Positions 46,517 through 55,767 of a DNA stretch of 64,000 bases are shown here, piece after piece. Under the pieces are notes generated by a model, which had not been told where the DNA came from, did no database searches, and worked only from the letters and a program-made list of their open reading frames with translations. The position numbers and the translations under genes are program-made. This DNA is from UTCFX2 sp963788145 (GTDB lineage Bacteria; Chloroflexota; Anaerolineae; Anaerolineales; UBA4823). Within the stretch, counting starts at the first letter, position 1; each line of letters starts with the position of its first letter. Location of the stretch: assembly GCA_963788145.1 (NCBI GenBank), contig CAWBFQ010000002.1, forward strand, positions 1-64,000, read 5' to 3'.

Positions 46517-48322
46517 CTAGAGAGCAGTCTCTTCCAGGACAACTTTTTCGATCATAAAGCACTCTAATCGATCGCCAACCAAGATTTCATCGAATCCCTT
46601 GATCCCAATACCACATTCGAAACCAGTCCGAACATCTCGGACGTCTTCGGTAAGGTGCTTCAACGAGGAGATATGTCCCTCATACATGATATGACCATTT
46701 CTAACAACCCGGATACGGCCATTTCGACGAATCTCGCCATCTACAACTTTGCATCCGGCAATATTCCCGATTTTGTTAATCCGGAATACAGCCCGCACAT
46801 CCGCATGCCCGAGCACCACTTCCTTTTCCTCCGGCGCTAACATACCTTTGAGCGCTTTTTCCACATCCTCGGTCATCCGGTAGATGATATCGTACAGGCG
46901 GATTGAGATACCTTCCGCTTCCGCCATCCGTCGCGCAGCTGAATCTGCAGTTACACTGAAACCGATCACTACCGCCTTTGAGGCGGTCGCCAGCATCACA
47001 TCGCTTTCGGTGATGTTTCCGGTCTCGGCATGCAGGATGTTGATATTAATATCGCCCTTGCTCATATCATTCAGGGTTGAGACAATCGGTTCCAGCGATC
47101 CTTGAACATCTGCTTTGATGATGAGACGCAACTCGCGCACTTCGCCAGCCTGGTAACGGTCAAATAATTCTTCTAATGTAACCGCTGCCTTTGCCTTAGC
47201 TGCAGATTTATCCTTTTCTTGATTGCGGCGTGCGATGAAATCCCGAGCTTCTCTTTCGGATCCCACCACCATAAAGAGATCGCCTGCCTGCGGAACCTCG
47301 CTGAGCCCCATCACCGAAACTGGAGTAGATGGCATGGCTTTGTTGATCTTTCGCCCATGATGATCGAACATGGCTCGTAGACGACCATGAGCATTTCCGG
47401 CTACTATCTCATCACCAACTCTTAAAGTCCCATTTTGCACCAGCAAAGTCGCCATAACACCCTTCGCCCGGTCCAGTTCAGCTTCGATCACCGTTCCGAT
47501 CACCCGTCCCTTTGGATTAGCCCTTATATCGATATTGTCGGCCACCAACAATATCGCTTCAAGCAGGTCTTCTAATCCAACCTGCTTCTTGGCTGAGATC
47601 GGCACAACGATGGTGTCGCCATCCCAATCATCCGGCACCAACCCGACTTCAGCCATTTGTTGTTTCACGCGTTCATGGTCTGCATTCGGCTTATCGATTT
47701 TATTCATTGCGACAATAATCGGCACCCGGGCTGCCTTGGCGTGAGCAATTGCTTCTTTAGTCTGCGGCATCACACCATCATCAGCCGCCACTACCAGGAT
47801 CACTACATCTGCCCCTTGAGCGCCTCGGGCGCGCATCGCAGTAAAGGCTGCATGACCTGGTGTATCCAGGAAGGTGATCGTGCGCCCTTTCAGTTCCACT
47901 TGGTAAGCCCCGATGTGCTGCGTGATCCCACCCGCTTCACCTGCTGCTACTTCCGTATGTCGGATCGCATCTAACAGCGTAGTCTTTCCATGATCGACAT
48001 GACCCAATATCGTCACCACCGGCGGGCGAGCAATCAGATCGTTCGGGTCTTCGTCGGCGATCTTCTGCCGCCAAACCGGGATTTCTCCTTGATCATCCTC
48101 ATCGACTTCCGGGGTTTCTAAATTCGCTTCATACCCCATCTCTGAGGCAACGATTGCGGCCGTATCAAAATCGATTTGTTGGTTAATATTCGCCATAACC
48201 CCATTGGCCATCAACGTCTTAATCACTTCGATCGGGCTGGACTGAATAGATTGCGCCAACTCTCTGACGGTGATGGTTGAGGGAAGCTCAATAGTTTTGG
48301 TGCGACGCTCTATATCACTCAT
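46517..48322 (-). CDS. infB: Translation initiation factor IF-2
   Basis: 601 residues, a short IF-2 lacking the long N-terminal linker of enterobacteria. An IF2-N domain (ITVRELAQSIQSSPIEVIKTLMANG) is followed by the G domain with GHVDHGKTTLLDAI (G1), DTPGHAAF (G3) and NKIDKPNADHERV (G4), then domains II-IV. It is a GTPase that places fMet-tRNA on the 30S subunit. It sits in the nusA-rnpM-infB-rbfA operon. Confidence 0.96.
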   Translation of the reverse strand: MSDIERRTKTIELPSTITVRELAQSIQSSPIEVIKTLMANGVMANINQQIDFDTAAIVASEMGYEANLETPEVDEDDQGEIPVWRQKIADEDPNDLIARPPVVTILGHVDHGKTTLLDAIRHTEVAAGEAGGITQHIGAYQVELKGRTITFLDTPGHAAFTAMRARGAQGADVVILVVAADDGVMPQTKEAIAHAKAARVPIIVAMNKIDKPNADHERVKQQMAEVGLVPDDWDGDTIVVPISAKKQVGLEDLLEAILLVADNIDIRANPKGRVIGTVIEAELDRAKGVMATLLVQNGTLRVGDEIVAGNAHGRLRAMFDHHGRKINKAMPSTPVSVMGLSEVPQAGDLFMVVGSEREARDFIARRNQEKDKSAAKAKAAVTLEELFDRYQAGEVRELRLIIKADVQGSLEPIVSTLNDMSKGDININILHAETGNITESDVMLATASKAVVIGFSVTADSAARRMAEAEGISIRLYDIIYRMTEDVEKALKGMLAPEEKEVVLGHADVRAVFRINKIGNIAGCKVVDGEIRRNGRIRVVRNGHIMYEGHISSLKHLTEDVRDVRTGFECGIGIKGFDEILVGDRLECFMIEKVVLEETAL

Positions 48323-48427
48323 TTGGCACCTCCTGAATCATTTTCCTATACATCCGTGCCCAGATGAGCGATAAAAGCGGCATAGCGGTCGCTAAACGTT
48401 CATCTCAGCCCAGAGATTGTCTTAATC

Positions 48428-48459
48428 CTGATTGTGGCTTTGAAAGAGCCAACAATCAG
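48428..48459 (-). repeat. Hairpin in the rnpM-infB gap
   Basis: Inverted repeat CTGATTGTGGCT (48428-48439) / AGCCAACAATCAG (48447-48459) with one bulge and a 7-base loop, in the 225-base gap between rnpM and infB. There is no U-run on the transcribed strand, so it is more likely an mRNA processing or stability element than a terminator. Confidence 0.5.
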
Positions 48460-48547
48460 GAGAAGAATGCGCTGCGAAACTAGATTCGCCCCTGAACCCC
48501 AGAAGATATTGGTCATCAGATCAGTCCCACAATCAACGGAGGGGTGT

Positions 48548-48886
48548 CTAACCTCCATTTTCCTTATCCTCACCGGCGGATTTCTCAGCGCCGTATTCGG
48601 CTTCTGGCAAAGAGGCTATCGCTGCAATTAGTTTGTTTTTGTCTTCGTCGGTCAGCTCAGTTTTCAAGGCTTGAGCTAATCCACCTTTCAATCCACGTTC
48701 CCAACAGGATCGCTGGTTGTGTAGATATGCACCGCGTCCGGTCAGTTTTCCTGTGGGATCGATTTGAATGCCCTTTTCGGTTCGCACAATCCGTATTAAC
48801 GAACGTTTAGGTAACACTTCCCGGCAGCCTATACAGGTCCGTTGGGGTACATGTTTCCGTTTTGGAGCGTTCTTCTTCTTTTGCAC
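48548..48886 (-). CDS. rnpM: RNase P modulator RnpM (YlxR, DUF448)
   Basis: 112 residues with the YlxR signature QRTCIGCREVLPKRSLIRIVRT and TGRGAYLHNQRSCWERGLKGG. In Firmicutes this protein binds RNase P RNA and modulates its activity. The C-terminal ~20 residues are acidic and Gly-rich. Between nusA and infB is its usual location. Confidence 0.9.
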   Translation of the reverse strand: MQKKKNAPKRKHVPQRTCIGCREVLPKRSLIRIVRTEKGIQIDPTGKLTGRGAYLHNQRSCWERGLKGGLAQALKTELTDEDKNKLIAAIASLPEAEYGAEKSAGEDKENGG

Positions 48887-48948
48887 TTGTGCTCCGAGAT
48901 CTCAGCAACGGCATCCATCTGGTGGATTCTATCCGCTGCCATTTAGAT

Positions 48949-51003
48949 CTACCAGTTGTCTTCCCATTCCGTTCCACCGCGTTTGTGCTTACGCTTCATA
49001 AAAACGACGTCCTTATCGGGATCGTATTCGATCTCGACAAACTTCTTCTTCTTTTTGCCCTTCTTCTTTTTCTGATCCCCGGTTTCATCATCCTCAAACT
49101 CGCTTTCCTCTATCATCAGAGGATTTTCCAAGACTTCTGGGCGCAGTGCAAAAAGCTCGTCCAGCGAACTAGGTTCTTCAAATTCGTCGCCTAATAAGGA
49201 TGGGATAGCTTCAACTAGGCCGGCTTCAACACCTGGCTCAGCATCTTCCATAGATACCGGGATTTCACTGGGTACCATTTCTTCAATCGCCTCAGCAGTC
49301 TCGGCCGCCAATCCGAGAGTCTCTGCTTCAACTTGCGGCTCGGTCTCTTGAGCAACCACTTCAGCCAGCCCTGCTTCTTCACCGATCAGGGAAACCTCTT
49401 CAGCATCAGCAGCTTCGTGTTCTTCTTCGATTTCGGCTGATTCCGCCTGCGCCACCAGATCTGGCTCTTGCTCAGTCTGTTCAACTACTGCTTCTCCGGC
49501 TCGCAACTCCTCCGAAACCTTATCGAGCGCGCCCTGCAATTCTTGCATTGCCTTTGGACCCATTCCGCTCAATTTCCAGATCGAATCCGGATCAAGAGCC
49601 ATCTGCATCATCAGATCTCCGACCGTCTGCAATCCAGTTTCGCTGATCACTGCGTAAACCCGATCGGAAATCTGGAAATCCTCCATCGGTATTTCAAATG
49701 CAGCCGCCGGGACATCAGCTCGAGCTTTGCGCTGCTCTTCCTCCTCCGCCTTTTGCTCGATTTCGCGCTGGCGGATCAAGCCTCGCTCAACCCGATCGAC
49801 GAATTGAGTCAGCAAATGATATTCTTCCGGCGTCACCGGCCGGCCTTCGCTCTTCTTAACCAGCACTGTTTCAATCTGAGGGATGATATTCTCTTCGGCT
49901 TCTGCGATTTTGGTGTAATCGGGGTCATTCAATAGCTTGTGAATTGCATCGGCGGCGGCTTCCGGCAGGCTCTTAATATCGATCTTCCAGGCAGTCAGCT
50001 TGGCGCCCAGGCGCGCGTTTTGCCCATCCCGCCCAATAGCCAGGCTGAGTTGATCCTCCGGGACCACCACAGTGGCGGTCTTTGCCCCCCGGGATTGCTC
50101 GTTCAAATAGACGCCCGATACCCGCGCCGGGCTGAGCGCCTTGGCAATATAAACCGCTGGGTCCTGGCTCCATTCGATCACGTCGATCTTTTCATCGTTC
50201 AGTTCGCGCACAATCGCCTGGATGCGCACGCCTCGAATGCCCACGCATGCGCCAACTGGGTCAACCCCTGCTTGCAAAGCAGCCACAGCCACCTTGGATC
50301 TCTGACCAGGCTCGCGCGCAATCGAGCGGATTTCCACCATCCCATGATAAATCTCTGGAACTTCATTCTCCAGCAATCGCCGTAAGAAATTTCGATGCGC
50401 CCGCGAGAGAATGATCTGTGGGCCGCGCGGCGTGGTTTTGACTTCCAACAATAACGCCCGAACCCGGTCATGAACCCGGAATCGTTCTCCTGGTATTTGC
50501 TGAGTTCGCGGCATCTGACCTTCCGCTTTCATCTCCAGACCTAAAGTAACCGCCTGTGAATTAACTGCCTGGATCACACCGCTGACAATTTCACCCACTT
50601 GTTTACCAAAATGGGTAAATTGTGCATCGCGTTCAGCCTCACGGATACGCTGTTGGATCACCTGGCGTGCGGTTTGGGCGGCAACCCTGCCAAAATTCTT
50701 GGGGGTGGATTCAACAATCACCATCTCACCAATAGCTGCATTCGGATCAACCTTACTTGCGTCTCTTAAAGAGACTTCGGTCCGAACATCTGCTACCTCG
50801 TCCACCACTTCCTTCTCGGCGAAAATAGTTACCTTGCCGTTCTCGGGATCGATTGTAGCGGTGACCTGTTGGGCGTTGGATGCATTTTCATGCCGCCGAT
50901 ACGCCGAAGCCAGAGCAGCCTCCAGCGCCTCGATGACAATTTCCCTCGGCAACCCTTTTTCTTCTAGAACTTCATTGAATGCTAATACGAACTCGTTCTT
51001 CAT
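48949..51003 (-). CDS. nusA: Transcription termination/antitermination protein NusA, long acidic C-terminus
   Basis: 684 residues from ATG 51001-51003, with GGAGAAAG upstream; longer starts lie over the promoter. The NTD (MKNEFVLAFNEVLEEKGLPREIVIEALEAAL), S1 domain and two KH domains (VGACVGIRGVRIQAIVRELNDEKIDVIEW; SLAIGRDGQNARLGAKLTAWKI) are standard. After residue ~400 come a helix-hairpin-helix-like segment (WKLSGMGPKAMQELQ) and a very Glu-rich region of ~130 residues. A Lys block (KKKKGKKKKK) precedes the end. The acidic and basic tails exceed the usual NusA length. rimP, usually upstream, is absent. Confidence 0.94.
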   Translation of the reverse strand: MKNEFVLAFNEVLEEKGLPREIVIEALEAALASAYRRHENASNAQQVTATIDPENGKVTIFAEKEVVDEVADVRTEVSLRDASKVDPNAAIGEMVIVESTPKNFGRVAAQTARQVIQQRIREAERDAQFTHFGKQVGEIVSGVIQAVNSQAVTLGLEMKAEGQMPRTQQIPGERFRVHDRVRALLLEVKTTPRGPQIILSRAHRNFLRRLLENEVPEIYHGMVEIRSIAREPGQRSKVAVAALQAGVDPVGACVGIRGVRIQAIVRELNDEKIDVIEWSQDPAVYIAKALSPARVSGVYLNEQSRGAKTATVVVPEDQLSLAIGRDGQNARLGAKLTAWKIDIKSLPEAAADAIHKLLNDPDYTKIAEAEENIIPQIETVLVKKSEGRPVTPEEYHLLTQFVDRVERGLIRQREIEQKAEEEEQRKARADVPAAAFEIPMEDFQISDRVYAVISETGLQTVGDLMMQMALDPDSIWKLSGMGPKAMQELQGALDKVSEELRAGEAVVEQTEQEPDLVAQAESAEIEEEHEAADAEEVSLIGEEAGLAEVVAQETEPQVEAETLGLAAETAEAIEEMVPSEIPVSMEDAEPGVEAGLVEAIPSLLGDEFEEPSSLDELFALRPEVLENPLMIEESEFEDDETGDQKKKKGKKKKKFVEIEYDPDKDVVFMKRKHKRGGTEWEDNW

Positions 51004-51112
51004 CTGCTTTCTTTCTCCGCCTGTGCATGCACCTAGGGTTACATGCAGAAAAGTGGGGGTCGCCCACTTTTCGTCAATGCCAGTATCAAAGCTAATTACC
51101 AAAAGTACCCAG

Positions 51113-51141
51113 ATTCTAGCATAAAATTAATAGGATGGCAA
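51113..51141 (-). promoter_or_regulatory. Promoter for the nusA-infB operon (TTGCCA-17-TAGAAT)
   Basis: On the minus strand TTGCCA (complement of 51136-51141) and TAGAAT (complement of 51113-51118), 17-base spacer. Transcription would start near 51106 and give a ~100-base leader before nusA. Confidence 0.5.
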
Positions 51142-51162
51142 GCAAAATCATGCTTCCCTCAT

Positions 51163-51705
51163 TTAGTCTAACATATTATTAACATCTGCAAAGAGTTGCT
51201 TCTGCATCCGCCAGGCTGGTTCTGACACCTCTTGTTGATTCCCCGCGTGATCGATATACGACCAGCGCCCTGGTTCTGTTCCAACCACATGGTATCCGTG
51301 CCTCTCGTAAAAACGGAGCGCGTTCAGGTTCTCCCGCCCCACATTCAACGTTGCATAAATATATCGACGCTCCATCAGGTCCAGTTCTGCGGCTTGTAAA
51401 ATCTGAGAGCCTAATCCCAGTTGACGGTATTCTGGTTTAATCCGAAAGCCATAGATATAGGCTCGTTTCTCTCCATCCGCCAACTCCTGGCGGTTGCTCG
51501 ATAGTTGGATGAATAGCTGCCCGATTAGTTCCCTTTCGAGCAACTCTGCCACCCAAATCACCGCTTTTCCCGCGCACGCGTTTTGATATATCTGACGATA
51601 CAATCTCCGGAAATGGATATATTCACCATTCCATTCCAGGGAGATTAGATCTTGCTCGCTGGCAGTCCGAAATTTCACCAATTCATTCAAATTTGAGCGG
51701 TCCAT
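51163..51705 (-). CDS. GNAT-family N-acetyltransferase
   Basis: 180 residues. The acetyl-CoA loop is in YGFRIKPEYRQLGLGSQILQAAELDLMER (R-x-x-G-L-G-S), followed by LNVGRENLNALRFYERHGYHVVGTE, both standard GNAT A and B motifs. The substrate is unknown. Five bases separate it from the upstream CCA-transferase fusion, so it is probably cotranscribed. Confidence 0.82.
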   Translation of the reverse strand: MDRSNLNELVKFRTASEQDLISLEWNGEYIHFRRLYRQIYQNACAGKAVIWVAELLERELIGQLFIQLSSNRQELADGEKRAYIYGFRIKPEYRQLGLGSQILQAAELDLMERRYIYATLNVGRENLNALRFYERHGYHVVGTEPGRWSYIDHAGNQQEVSEPAWRMQKQLFADVNNMLD

Positions 51706-51710
51706 CGCGA

Positions 51711-54353
51711 TCAGTTTTCCGCCGATCGATCATTGATCAATCGTAACAATTGTTGGAAATACACTTGCTCTTCTGCCGGGTTGGATATGCGACCATCCAG
51801 CCAGGCATTTCGCAATTCCCCCAGGATAGACCGATAGATCGGGCCAGGCGGGATGCCGTATGCGCGCAAATTGTCACCATCCAGCCCTGGTTCCATCTTC
51901 CTCCACTTAGAAATATAGGACCATAACCTCGTTCGCAATTCCCCATCCGAGCTAGCCAGATACAACCCATAGCAAGCCAGGGTCGAAACACGTTCAAGGC
52001 GGGCGACCATTTGACTGGGCGGAATCCGCTTGAGTTCCAGCCGATCTTGCCAAAGCTCGCAGGCCGCCTTTAGGATCGCCGCATCTTGCACAGGCATCTT
52101 CAGCCGGATTGATACCGCCTGGACCTGTTCCACCTCGAGTTGGAGCATCCACAGAATATAACCCAGCTTCCGTTTCAAAGTTTTAGACTTTTCCTGGATC
52201 TCCCAGGCTGGCTCCGGCGCGATACCTTCCAACGCATCAATATGGTTGAAAATCCAGTCATCCCAATCTAAATCGGCGTGGATTGTCTTCATCAACCCCA
52301 ACTGATCCAACCGACTCAAAATTTGCGGGGCGAAAGCCGATTCGAGGATATTGTTCAGTTCATGCCGCAACCTATCCCCAGAGAGGCGATCAATCAAGGG
52401 TTTGGCTTCGCTGAGAAGCTCCATCGTCCGTTCTTCGATTCGAAAGGCAAAGCGCTGCTCGAACCGCGCCGCTCGCAAGATGCGGGTAGGATCGTCCACA
52501 AAGGACAGCGAGTGCAACACACGCACCAATCCAGAGTGCAGGTCATTTAACCCGCCCCAATAATCGTGCAGTTCTCCATAATGACGCCCATCCAGACGCA
52601 GCGCCAGCGTGTTGATCGTGAAATCGCGCCTGTGAAGGTCTAATTTGATGCTGCCGCGTTCAACCGTCGGCAAAGCTGTGGGGTGAGTATAGAACTCCGT
52701 GCGGGCGGACACAAGGTCCACAGCCTGCAAGCCCGGCACTAGGATGGAGCTTTTTCGCCCATCTTCCCCAGCCTCTTCCAGGCGCCATTTAGCCGTGCCA
52801 AAGCGGGAATGGCCCGTAACGCGCCCGCCATACCGCTTCGCCAACGCTCTCGCCAGAGCTATCGCATCTCCTTCAACCACCAGGTCAAAATCCAGGCTCG
52901 GACTTTCCAGCAATAAATCGCGCACAAATCCACCCACCACATAGAGGGCGGCGTGCTGCTTGTGGGCTATATCTGCGATCGTCCTTAATAGAGCAAGCCT
53001 CTCAGCCGGCAAGACCGATTCCAGCCTGGCAGCCAGGCTCTGCTGTCCTGGCAAGATGGGACTGGCAGTCAGGTTTTTCAACAGGTCTGTGCGGGTCACG
53101 ATCCCGATCACTTTGCTGCTCTCCAGATCCACCACCGGCACCTGCCCCCAGCCTGTCTCAGCCACCAGACGCTGCAAGTATTCTATAGAATCGTCCGGAT
53201 GAACGCTGTAAGCGCCTTTGTCCATCAACTGACCAACCGTGTAATCCAGATTGTGGGCCATCGCCCGATCCACCGCACGCCGGGTGAGCAGCCCAACAAC
53301 CCGATCTTGCTGCACAACCGGATATCCCTCGTAGCCATATCGCCGCATCCGCCGGGCTGCTTCTTGCACTGGAGCATCTGGCGAAAGCACCTGCGGCCCA
53401 CGCGACATGATCTGGGCAACCGTCACCGCCGGTCGGACATACTCCGGTAAAAGCCCCACCAATTTCTCCCGCACAAAATCCAGCCTCTGCTCGACGTCAC
53501 CATCCTGCACTCGTATCAAACCGGCTGAAGCCCGTTCGTGACCGCCGCCTCCGAAATTCGCCGCCAGCGCGGCAACATCGATATTATCCGTGGTCGAACG
53601 GGCGATCAATTGCACACCTGCTCGAGTGGTTACAAGTAGGAAGATTGCATCCGGGTCAAGCAAATCCCGTAATTTATGGGCGACCGAAGACAGTTCTTCC
53701 TCCATATCCTGCGCATGACCGGTTGCGATAATAATAGTATAGCCGTGCACGTGGAAATGCTCTACAGAAGATCGCAGACGGTCATATAATACCTGCTGAG
53801 CTTGCGAGAGCGGATGGTTGAGAAAGTCGCTCGCGATCGTTAGACTGGCGCCGTGCTCCAATAGCCCGGCAGCCGCCCGTAGATCGCGCCCGGTGGTGTG
53901 CGAATACGTCAACGAACCAGTGTCCTCATAAATCCCAATCAGCATCAAAGTCGCAAAAATCGGGCTGAGCGGTCCATTGTGCTCCTGCAAGGCTTCCACC
54001 AGCACAGTCGTATTCGCTCCGAGTTCCTGCATGCTCACCACCCAATCCTCTGGCAACCCCTCCCGCAGCGGGTGGTGATCAATCACTTCCACTTTCGTCT
54101 GCGCATTCATACCCTTTAGGCTAACCATCGATTGAGTATCGACCAGGATCACTTTTTCGATCAAGTCGTTCGCTAAATCGCGCGGGTCCACGAAAGGAAA
54201 TTCCGCCCCATAAAGCGCCAGGAATGCGCGCACATTCCGATTCATCCGGCGTGGTAAAACCGGGATCGCCCGCTCATACAACAAATAAGCGCCCAATAGT
54301 GATGCCAGAGCGTCGAAATCCGCTTGTTCGTGGGTCAATATGATCTGCATCAT
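51711..54353 (-). CDS. cca: DHH - CBS - tRNA nucleotidyltransferase (CCA/A-adding) fusion
   Basis: 880 residues from ATG 54353. Residues 1-~300 are a DHH/DHHA1 phosphoesterase (LTHEQADFDALASLLGAYLL, VDTQSM, EVIDHHPLREGLP, NFGGGGHERASAGLI). Two CBS domains follow (~310-430: VAQIMSRGPQVLSPDAPVQEA and VGQLMDKGAYSVHPDDSIEYL). The class II nucleotidyltransferase head has YVVGGFVRDLLLESPSLDFDLVVEGDA (DxD catalytic aspartates) and RRDFTINTLALRLDGRHYGELHDYWGGLNDL; an RNA-binding helical domain follows. This architecture is known from some deep-branching bacteria, where the enzyme repairs tRNA 3' ends. The promoter suggests a leaderless message. Confidence 0.9.
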   Translation of the reverse strand: MMQIILTHEQADFDALASLLGAYLLYERAIPVLPRRMNRNVRAFLALYGAEFPFVDPRDLANDLIEKVILVDTQSMVSLKGMNAQTKVEVIDHHPLREGLPEDWVVSMQELGANTTVLVEALQEHNGPLSPIFATLMLIGIYEDTGSLTYSHTTGRDLRAAAGLLEHGASLTIASDFLNHPLSQAQQVLYDRLRSSVEHFHVHGYTIIIATGHAQDMEEELSSVAHKLRDLLDPDAIFLLVTTRAGVQLIARSTTDNIDVAALAANFGGGGHERASAGLIRVQDGDVEQRLDFVREKLVGLLPEYVRPAVTVAQIMSRGPQVLSPDAPVQEAARRMRRYGYEGYPVVQQDRVVGLLTRRAVDRAMAHNLDYTVGQLMDKGAYSVHPDDSIEYLQRLVAETGWGQVPVVDLESSKVIGIVTRTDLLKNLTASPILPGQQSLAARLESVLPAERLALLRTIADIAHKQHAALYVVGGFVRDLLLESPSLDFDLVVEGDAIALARALAKRYGGRVTGHSRFGTAKWRLEEAGEDGRKSSILVPGLQAVDLVSARTEFYTHPTALPTVERGSIKLDLHRRDFTINTLALRLDGRHYGELHDYWGGLNDLHSGLVRVLHSLSFVDDPTRILRAARFEQRFAFRIEERTMELLSEAKPLIDRLSGDRLRHELNNILESAFAPQILSRLDQLGLMKTIHADLDWDDWIFNHIDALEGIAPEPAWEIQEKSKTLKRKLGYILWMLQLEVEQVQAVSIRLKMPVQDAAILKAACELWQDRLELKRIPPSQMVARLERVSTLACYGLYLASSDGELRTRLWSYISKWRKMEPGLDGDNLRAYGIPPGPIYRSILGELRNAWLDGRISNPAEEQVYFQQLLRLINDRSAEN

Positions 54354-54360
54354 CCTGGAT

Positions 54361-54399
54361 ATTATGCCATAAAAAATAGCCAATATTTTATGGCATAAT
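54361..54399. promoter_or_regulatory. Perfect inverted repeat with two back-to-back extended -10 boxes
   Basis: ATTATGCCATAAAA (54361-54374) and TTTTATGGCATAAT (54386-54399) are exact inverted copies around 11 bases. Each arm ends in TGGCATAAT, an extended -10 pointing outward. Expected starts are near 54406 (plus; ATG 54408) and 54354 (minus; ATG 54353), so both genes would be leaderless. The symmetry could also be an operator. Confidence 0.6.
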
Positions 54400-54407
54400 C
54401 ATTAGAT

Positions 54408-54626
54408 ATGATCGACACTTCTTCATCCCCCTTTTTAGAAGACCTGTGGGAGCGCTTGCTTTCACGCCAACCCGAATCGATCCGCCTGGCCTTCGCTGCA
54501 CTGCCTGAAAACGAGCAGACAGCCGTCCTGGCTCACCTGCAGCGGATGGCTGAGGAACCCGGTTGGCATCCTGAACAGCGCCTTTCTGCCCGAGTTGCCG
54601 TGCAAGCGCTTGAAAGGGATATCTAA
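54408..54626 (+). CDS. Small conserved hypothetical protein
   Basis: 72 residues, soluble, helical (FLEDLWERLLSRQPESIRLAFAALPENEQTAVLAHLQRMAEEPGWHPEQRLSARVAVQALE). No motif is recognised. Support comes from the good extended -10 placed for a leaderless start and from codon use like its neighbours. It is divergent from the CCA-transferase fusion gene with which it shares the promoter palindrome. Confidence 0.6.
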   Translation: MIDTSSSPFLEDLWERLLSRQPESIRLAFAALPENEQTAVLAHLQRMAEEPGWHPEQRLSARVAVQALERDI

Positions 54627-54771
54627 AGAACCAATTTTGGTATTCCGAACGCGTTGAGGAATTTGAGTCATTTAATAGAGAGCTTCGATAATTCACTCAG
54701 AGCACCATTTACTTTTTAGGATAGCATCGTTGCCTAGCTAGCGATCTCGTATCCTGAGCGCCCGAATTCTG

Positions 54772-55767
54772 CTATGCCTGCTCATTCAGCCTGGGGTTCA
54801 ACCAGTCGTTGATGCCATCTCCCAGCAAGTTCCAACCAATCCCAAACAACACAAGCGCCAGGGTGATCGGCAAAAACACCCACCAATACTCAAGCGGGTT
54901 GCCCTGCAGGCCAAGCATCCAGCGCCGCCCAATTGCCAGCAGTGTCCCCCACTCCGAGCCGGCATTGATCCCGATGAAATCTAACGCGGCCTGCAGCAAA
55001 ACCATCCCACCCACCTGGGCGGTCGCCATCACCACCGCCGGTGTGATCGAGTTCGGGATCAAATGGCGGAAGATCACTCTACCTGAGCCAGCGCCTAAGG
55101 CTTGGGAAGCCTGTACGTACTCCTTTTCCTTGATTCGCAACACCATCCCATGCGTCATGCGCGCATAGGGCATCCACGAAAAAAGGATCAGCGCAAATAA
55201 GACCGGGTCCACCCGCTCAAATAGCAAATTGACTCCAGTTGTAGAAGAAGTTAATCCTTCCGAAGCATAGAGATAAGCATTTTCCCTTAGAAAGTTAATC
55301 ATCTGAACGAATAACACCACAGCAGCAATCACCGGGAACGCCAGGAATGCATCCGTCAGCCGCAAGATCAAATGCGAGGCCATTTGCGCAGTGGCGCTGC
55401 TTTCACCAGTGCTCCCACTGGTCAGGAAAGCGCTCAGCGCCCCGATCAGCGTCCCGATCAACGCAGTCATAGAAGCCGCCACCACCCCAAAGATGAGCGC
55501 CGAGCGCGTCCCCCAGATCAGAGTGTAATATACATCCAGTTGCTTGCCCTGCACTTCCAATGCCACAGTCCCCAGGATCGCATTCTCGCCTGGTGGTGTC
55601 GGCAGGTATGCCTTCATATCTGGGATGACGAAGAAGCGTGTATCTTTCCATTCCTCTCCCAGGGGCGCTAATATAGGCGCCGCCAGCGCCACGCCTACAA
55701 AGAACACAACCAGCCCCAATCCGATCAGGTTCTGCCAGTGGGTGAGCAAGCGGCGCAGCTTTTTCAT
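54772..55767 (-). CDS. Peptide/nickel-type ABC transporter permease (DppC/OppC family)
   Basis: 331 residues with an N-terminal helix and the BPD_transp core. The EAA-like loop is EYVQASQALGAGSGRVIFRHLIPNSITPAVVMA, as in DppC/OppC permeases. It overlaps the upstream permease gene by 4 bases (55764-55767). No binding protein or ATPase gene is in the window, so the substrate (peptide, nickel or sugar) cannot be named and the remaining subunits must be encoded elsewhere. Confidence 0.9.
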   Translation of the reverse strand: MKKLRRLLTHWQNLIGLGLVVFFVGVALAAPILAPLGEEWKDTRFFVIPDMKAYLPTPPGENAILGTVALEVQGKQLDVYYTLIWGTRSALIFGVVAASMTALIGTLIGALSAFLTSGSTGESSATAQMASHLILRLTDAFLAFPVIAAVVLFVQMINFLRENAYLYASEGLTSSTTGVNLLFERVDPVLFALILFSWMPYARMTHGMVLRIKEKEYVQASQALGAGSGRVIFRHLIPNSITPAVVMATAQVGGMVLLQAALDFIGINAGSEWGTLLAIGRRWMLGLQGNPLEYWWVFLPITLALVLFGIGWNLLGDGINDWLNPRLNEQA

